In this document: positions 60,577 through 64,000 of the stretch, one piece after another
Position numbering within the stretch: position 1 is the stretch's first letter
How the letters are laid out: every line of letters begins with the position of its first letter
Assembly (NCBI RefSeq): GCF_014873945.1
Contig: NZ_JADBEC010000001.1
Location: 3,861,001-3,925,000, forward strand
Source: Rhizobium viscosum
GTDB taxonomy: Bacteria > Pseudomonadota > Alphaproteobacteria > Rhizobiales > Rhizobiaceae
Reading direction: 5' to 3'
DNA length: 64,000 nucleotides
Position numbers and translations under genes: made by a program
Notes under the pieces: model-generated
Seen by the model: only the letters and a program-made list of their open reading frames with translations
What the model was told of the DNA's origin: nothing
Databases searched by the model: none

Positions 60577-60724
60577 TCGGTTCGGAGTTGCCGGTTGACC
60601 GTTGTCTCGTTGCGGTAACCATTTGGAACATTCCCGGGGCGGCACTGTTAGACGGCGTATTGAACGCTGCCGCCATGGCCCCGTGCCGTGTCGTTCGATG
60701 CGGCGGAGGATAGGAGATGACGCC

Positions 60725-61057
60725 ATGCACCATATGTCTGCCGACATGAAAGCCTGCATCGACAATTGCCTCGGCTGCTACAGCGAGTGCCTTTCGATGG
60801 CCATGAACCATTGCCTGGAACTGGGCGGCGAGCACACCAAGCCTGCGCATTTCAAGCTGATGATGGCCTGCGCGGAAATCTGCCGGACCTCGGCGCATTT
60901 CATGCTGATCGGCTCGGAGCATCACAAGCATGTCTGCCGCGAATGCGCCGAAATCTGCGCCCGATGCGCCGACGATTGCGAGCGGATCGGCGACATGCAG
61001 AGCTGCGTCGAGGCCTGCCGCCGCTGTGCCGAGAGCTGCAGCCGCATGGCTGCCTAG
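60725..61057 (+). CDS. four-helix-bundle copper-binding protein (Csp/DUF326-like)
   Basis: The 110-residue protein has 16 cysteines arranged in C-x3-C and C-x2-C helix pairs (ACIDNCLGCYSEC, ACAEIC, VCRECAEICARCADDC, SCVEACRRCAESC). It also has several His/Met residues near the start. Copper storage proteins (Csp) hold many Cu(I) ions inside the bundle through such cysteines. ATG 60725 follows GGAGATGACGCC; a longer in-frame start at 60602 lacks helical character. No signal peptide, so cytosolic storage is expected. Confidence 0.88.
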   Translation: MHHMSADMKACIDNCLGCYSECLSMAMNHCLELGGEHTKPAHFKLMMACAEICRTSAHFMLIGSEHHKHVCRECAEICARCADDCERIGDMQSCVEACRRCAESCSRMAA

Positions 61058-61192
61058 AAGGGAGGGCGGCGCCCTCTTTCCGCCCGCTTCGTAAGCGGAG
61101 ATGATGGACCGCCGATCCCTTTTGGGCGGCATCACGCATATCGACACTACTACAGATTGTGTTATGATATCCGAATATAGTGGGGGGACATC

Positions 61193-61564
61193 ATGCAGGA
61201 CATTCGAGTGGTTCACGCTGCTGACTCGACTCCGTACACGCTGGGTCATTTCAGAGAGACTCCAATACTGAGCATTCAACTTGCCACCGGTTCATGGATG
61301 CTTATTGGACGGGTATTGGTGGCGAATACGGACGGCGATCCGCAGTTGGCCACGGCAGCCTTCAAAGTTCGTAGCGCACTCACCTTTCCCGACAGGCTGG
61401 ATAGGACCATTAACGCTAATTCATTGTTCACATTTCCGCTGATGGGAGTGCTGGACCTGCCATCCGACGATACAGTTGACTTGGTCGCTGCCACTTTCGA
61501 AGGGGAGGCCGTCCACTGCTCGATTATGGCTGTCCCCGTCGATGAACTTGACCCGCCAGTCTGA
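61193..61564 (+). CDS. unknown small beta-rich protein, cassette gene 1
   Basis: The 123-residue protein has an acidic beta-rich sequence (ILSIQLATGSWMLIGRVLVANTDGD, then ALTFPDRLDRTINANSLFTFP, then VDLVAATFEGEAVHCSIMAV). It aligns end to end with the next protein, so the two are tandem paralogues. GGGGGG lies upstream of ATG. No family is recognised. The base composition is lower in GC than most of the window. Confidence 0.65.
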   Translation: MQDIRVVHAADSTPYTLGHFRETPILSIQLATGSWMLIGRVLVANTDGDPQLATAAFKVRSALTFPDRLDRTINANSLFTFPLMGVLDLPSDDTVDLVAATFEGEAVHCSIMAVPVDELDPPV

Positions 61565-61575
61565 CGAGGCCCCCC

Positions 61576-61980
61576 ATGGAACGAATAACTGTGGCCCATA
61601 CACGAGACGACACAGCCCTCGTTAGTCTAGACGGTTTTGCGGAGACCATCGTCGTTAGCTTGGCACTAAGGCCCGGAAATTGGATCGTTCTGGGAAGGAC
61701 GTCTATCTACAATCGCGACAGCGACTCCCAGAATGCATCTATAGCCCTGCGTACCCGCCGCGACCTTCTGGTCATTGATCGAGTGGATGTTTCACTCCCT
61801 CGGGCTCCAACTAGCGCCATTCACGGCGAAGAACACATATTCGATCGAGATCCTTTTCTCTTGCAGGGTGTGGTTAGCATCCGGTCAGAAGATGCCGTGG
61901 ACATCATTTGCGCGACATACCGTGGTTCCGCATCGCTTCCGGTTTTGATCGCCTTTCCAGCCGATACTCTAAGTCCGTAG
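61576..61980 (+). CDS. unknown small beta-rich protein, cassette gene 2 (paralogue of gene 1)
   Basis: The 134-residue protein shares with gene 1 the pattern 'L-x-x-G-x-W-x-x-(L/V)-G-R', 'N-x-D-(G/S)-D', 'DR-(V/L)-D' and 'VD-x-(V/I)-x-AT'. It follows gene 1 by 11 bp, so they are co-transcribed. It has an insert (APTSAIHGEEHIFDRDPF) absent from gene 1. No signal peptide or transmembrane helix. Confidence 0.65.
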   Translation: MERITVAHTRDDTALVSLDGFAETIVVSLALRPGNWIVLGRTSIYNRDSDSQNASIALRTRRDLLVIDRVDVSLPRAPTSAIHGEEHIFDRDPFLLQGVVSIRSEDAVDIICATYRGSASLPVLIAFPADTLSP

Positions 61981-62041
61981 CTCCGCCTCGTGTAGCGGCT
62001 GGTGACCTTTGATTTCGTCCATTAGGCAAGGAGGATGAGGA

Positions 62042-62473
62042 ATGACAGCACACTTAATGATTGGCCTGCCCGGAACTGAGCGAACCCTCGGAGACCTGCG
62101 GATCGTAGAAGACAAGCTGATGCGCATCGATTTTCCGGCCACTTTGGGGCAGAAGCAGATCGAGCGCATGCTAAAAGACGTGGAGATAATCAGCGCAATA
62201 ACAAGGTCTAACAATCAGGGAATCGTGGAGATTTTGCAGGCTGTGTCGGAAAACGACTTGCCTCGCGCTCAGTCCATTGCCTCGTCTATTGGGCTTACCG
62301 AAGCTAACTTGGTGAAGCAGGGTGGGCAAAACGAGGGCTTGGTCGTCCTAGTCATACTTGGTGCGCTGGCACTGGCCGTGTGGGCCTTGAGCGACTCCTC
62401 CACGCCGACTCCAACGCCAGATCGGGGGAACATACACGACGGCCCTGACGCGGGGGATGCTGGTACCGGATAA
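62042..62473 (+). CDS. unknown membrane-anchored protein, cassette gene 3
   Basis: The 143-residue protein has a soluble helical N-terminal part (GQKQIERMLKDVEIISAITR, then GIVEILQAVSENDLPRAQSI, then GLTEANLVKQGGQ). A single transmembrane helix follows (GLVVLVILGALALAVWALS), then a short Thr/Pro/Asp-rich tail. GGAGG lies upstream of ATG. It is the third gene on the same strand and probably belongs to the same unit. Confidence 0.6.
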   Translation: MTAHLMIGLPGTERTLGDLRIVEDKLMRIDFPATLGQKQIERMLKDVEIISAITRSNNQGIVEILQAVSENDLPRAQSIASSIGLTEANLVKQGGQNEGLVVLVILGALALAVWALSDSSTPTPTPDRGNIHDGPDAGDAGTG

Positions 62474-62636
62474 GCTGGCGCGAGTTGGGTCACAGCGACT
62501 CGGATCCAAAGGAGGGGGGAGGTTCCAATGTGGAACCTGCCCGGGGTGTCAGGAGTGGGCACCCCACTCGCTAACGGCAAATTAGGCTGCAGCACCGTAC
62601 TGTTCCTGAACCGCATCCACATGTGCGAGGCTTTTC

Positions 62637-63182
62637 TTGATCCAGTCCAAGCTGTTGCCTGTCACCGGGCTCCTGGTCATCACGTCCGCATGCGCCTCCT
62701 TCGGGCTTGCGGCGGAAGACATGATCGCGCGTCGGCAGACCGACATGAAGGCCATGGCCGTTGCCGCGAAGACGATGGCCGATATGTTCCGCGACCCCGC
62801 GAGCTATTCGTCGGCGCAATTCCGAAATGCCGCCGCAACCATTGCCGCGAGGTCCGGCGATGTGCTGGCCGGTCATTTCGCCAGTGGGTTGGATGACCCT
62901 AAGTCGAAGGCGAAGCCTGAGATCGGGGCGGAACGCGAGCGTTTCGACCGTCTGGCGGACGATCTCAGGGATTATGCGGGCGCACTCGAGGCTGCCGCCG
63001 TCGAGAATGCCGGACCGATGACCGACGGGATGCGGATGAGACCCGGCGAGGCGATGGGCGGCGGACCGCTCGGGACGCATGTTCGGAACGAAGCGGCGCT
63101 GTCTTCCATCCCTGCCGAACATGTCTTCCATCTCATGTTGCAGACCTGCACGACCTGCCACGCAAGATTCAGGATGCGCTGA
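62637..63182 (+). CDS. cytochrome c' (class II c-type cytochrome)
   Basis: The 181-residue protein has a signal peptide (LLVITSACASFGLA). Four predicted helices begin with IARRQTDMKAMAVAAKTMAD (the R...Met-Lys pattern of cytochrome c'). The haem attachment site CTTCHARFR lies at the extreme C-terminus, as in class II. It is expected in the periplasm with a role in NO binding or electron transfer. ATG 62637 is chosen for the leader. Confidence 0.87.
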   Translation: MIQSKLLPVTGLLVITSACASFGLAAEDMIARRQTDMKAMAVAAKTMADMFRDPASYSSAQFRNAAATIAARSGDVLAGHFASGLDDPKSKAKPEIGAERERFDRLADDLRDYAGALEAAAVENAGPMTDGMRMRPGEAMGGGPLGTHVRNEAALSSIPAEHVFHLMLQTCTTCHARFRMR

Positions 63183-63306
63183 TGAGGGATGGCCGACCAG
63201 TTTGAGGTTGCAAGAGTTGCGATCGGATTGCAGCTGAAGAACGCTTCTGTTTTGCAGGAGAGGACATCCATTTCCGCACAGAGAGCCAGCAAACCCTGTT
63301 GAGACG
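63183..63306. other. non-coding gap next to the IS3 remnant
   Basis: No gene or transposon inverted repeat is recognised here; the missing IS3 orfB should have been on this side. Confidence 0.35.
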
Positions 63307-63585
63307 TCAGTTCCGCCCTTTCGATGTCTTCGCCAGCATCTCGCTCAGCGTCGCCGCCGAAAGCATGGATTCGGCCAGGAGCTTCTTGAGCTTCTGGTTC
63401 TCTTCCTCCAGCTCTCTTACCCTTTTGACATCGAGACCGAGATTTCGGACCTGCAGGGATTGCCACCGATAAAAGGTCGGCTCGCTGATGCCGTACCTGT
63501 GGCAGACATCGGCCACCGTCACGCCGGCCTGGTGCTCCTTCAGAATGCCCGTAATCTGCTCGTCGTCGAATTTTCTCTTGCCCAT
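63307..63585 (-). pseudogene. IS3-family transposase OrfA remnant
   Basis: The 92-residue protein has MGKRKFDDEQITGILKEHQA GVTVADVCHRYGISEPTFYRW (HTH) and a leucine-zipper stretch (VRELEEENQKLKKLLAES), typical of IS407-like OrfA. The end (LSEMLAKTSKGRN) departs from the usual one. No orfB follows on the minus strand, so the element is cut off and cannot move by itself. ATG 63585 lies 7 bp after the adaptor gene ends. Confidence 0.82.
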
Positions 63586-63592
63586 CACCGTC

Positions 63593-64000
63593 TCAGTCCT
63601 CGCGAAATGCTCTGTTGAAACTGTCGAGGAGTGGTCTGACGGCATAGAGGGCCACGCTGCTCTGGCCCGTTTCGATCAATGTCTGTGCGGGCATGCCCGC
63701 GGCCAGTTCGACATCCCTCATTTTCGCCAGCCGCTCGTCCGTCACACGGATCGTTGCGGCAAAATAGGGCTGGCCGCTCTGCTGATCGATGAGACGGTCG
63801 GCCGATACATATTCGACGCGACCTTTCAGGAGCGGGACGCGCCGCTGATTGTAGGGGAGGAGGTGAACCTGCGCCTCTAGCCCCGCGCGGACGAGGTTCA
63901 TATCTTCGGGTCTGACGTGGACGGACACGATGAGGCGATCGGAGCGTGGCAGGAGATCGACGAGCGGTTCGCCCGCGCCGACCACGCCGCCGGCCGTGTG
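63593..64000 (-). CDS. type I secretion membrane-fusion protein (HlyD/PrtE family), C-terminal part
   Basis: The frame is open to the right edge (upstream codons read HTAGGVVGAGEPLVDLLP), so only the last 135 or so residues are inside. VGAGEPLVDLLPRSDRLIVS, the HlyD beta-barrel segment with PLLKGRVEYVSADRL, and FAATIRVTDERL are typical of adaptor proteins of type I exporters. They span the periplasm between an ABC transporter and TolC. RTX proteins such as those at 5.6-9.1 kb use such systems, but a link is only possible, not shown. Confidence 0.85.
   Translation of the reverse strand, partial: HTAGGVVGAGEPLVDLLPRSDRLIVSVHVRPEDMNLVRAGLEAQVHLLPYNQRRVPLLKGRVEYVSADRLIDQQSGQPYFAATIRVTDERLAKMRDVELAAGMPAQTLIETGQSSVALYAVRPLLDSFNRAFRED

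Noticed and set aside
5593..63645. tRNA, rRNA, riboswitch or replication origin
   Set aside because: No cloverleaf, conserved rRNA segment, aptamer core or repABC-like/DnaA-box cluster was seen anywhere in the window.

Overview
The window is alphaproteobacterial DNA of Rhizobium/Agrobacterium type. The genes are mostly high-GC. Many gaps carry RIME-like intergenic mosaic elements and other dispersed palindromes typical of rhizobia. Typical families include SitABCD, DUF982, KTSC, DUF4142 beside an ECF sigma factor, BTLCP and OprB. It reads as a chromosome or large-replicon segment, cut at both edges: a QuiC-like gene on the left and a type I secretion adaptor on the right.

Layout. 0-5.4 kb: a QuiC-like dioxygenase-fold gene, two tandem GntR/FCD regulators and small KTSC or exported proteins. 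5.6-9.1 kb: two tandem RTX calcium-binding proteins with almost identical 3' halves, each followed by a terminator. 9.2-10.5 kb: DUF982, a small unknown and GrpB. 10.5-20.2 kb: an orphan podovirus-like head module on the minus strand (connector, Bbp19-like, scaffold-like, major capsid, Bbp16-like cement, SGNH hydrolase). Broken extra copies of the SGNH gene end lie beyond it, and there is no terminase, tail or integrase. 20.3-21.6 kb: an IS110-family element. 21.8-28.8 kb: a VirK/DUF535 protein, a two-component system, a PAP2 phosphatase, cupredoxin/DUF4142/ECF sigma and a nucleotidyltransferase. 28.8-32.4 kb: the sitABCD Mn/Fe transporter. 32.7-38.4 kb: regulators, a small low-GC replacement island flanked by a broken hydrolase and a broken mscL, a K+ channel, and a nitroreductase with a divergent LysR. 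38.6-39.9 kb: the second IS110 copy. 40-53 kb: membrane proteins, a nucleoside-recognition protein with a divergent Lrp regulator, an OprB porin, a second two-component system and assorted small exported proteins. 53.4-55.8 kb: BTLCP, a Gly/Asn repeat protein and a run of six hairpins. 55.9-60.6 kb: two paralogous LysR genes interleaved with two Rossmann reductases and an SDR. 60.7-64 kb: a Cys-rich copper protein, a three-gene cassette of unknown function, a cytochrome c', an IS3 orfA remnant and HlyD.

The most notable result concerns the two IS110 copies (1149 bp each). Both sit at the same position inside arms of a dispersed palindromic repeat, with a CT dinucleotide at both junctions. Their left non-coding end contains, in the order known for IS621 bridge RNAs, a left target guide, right target guide, left donor guide and right donor guide. 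Each guide pair brackets the same small hairpin (CGGTTNCAACCG). This predicts a bridge RNA that directs the element into the genome's own palindromes.

All function calls come from reading protein and DNA sequence by eye; no database search was run.
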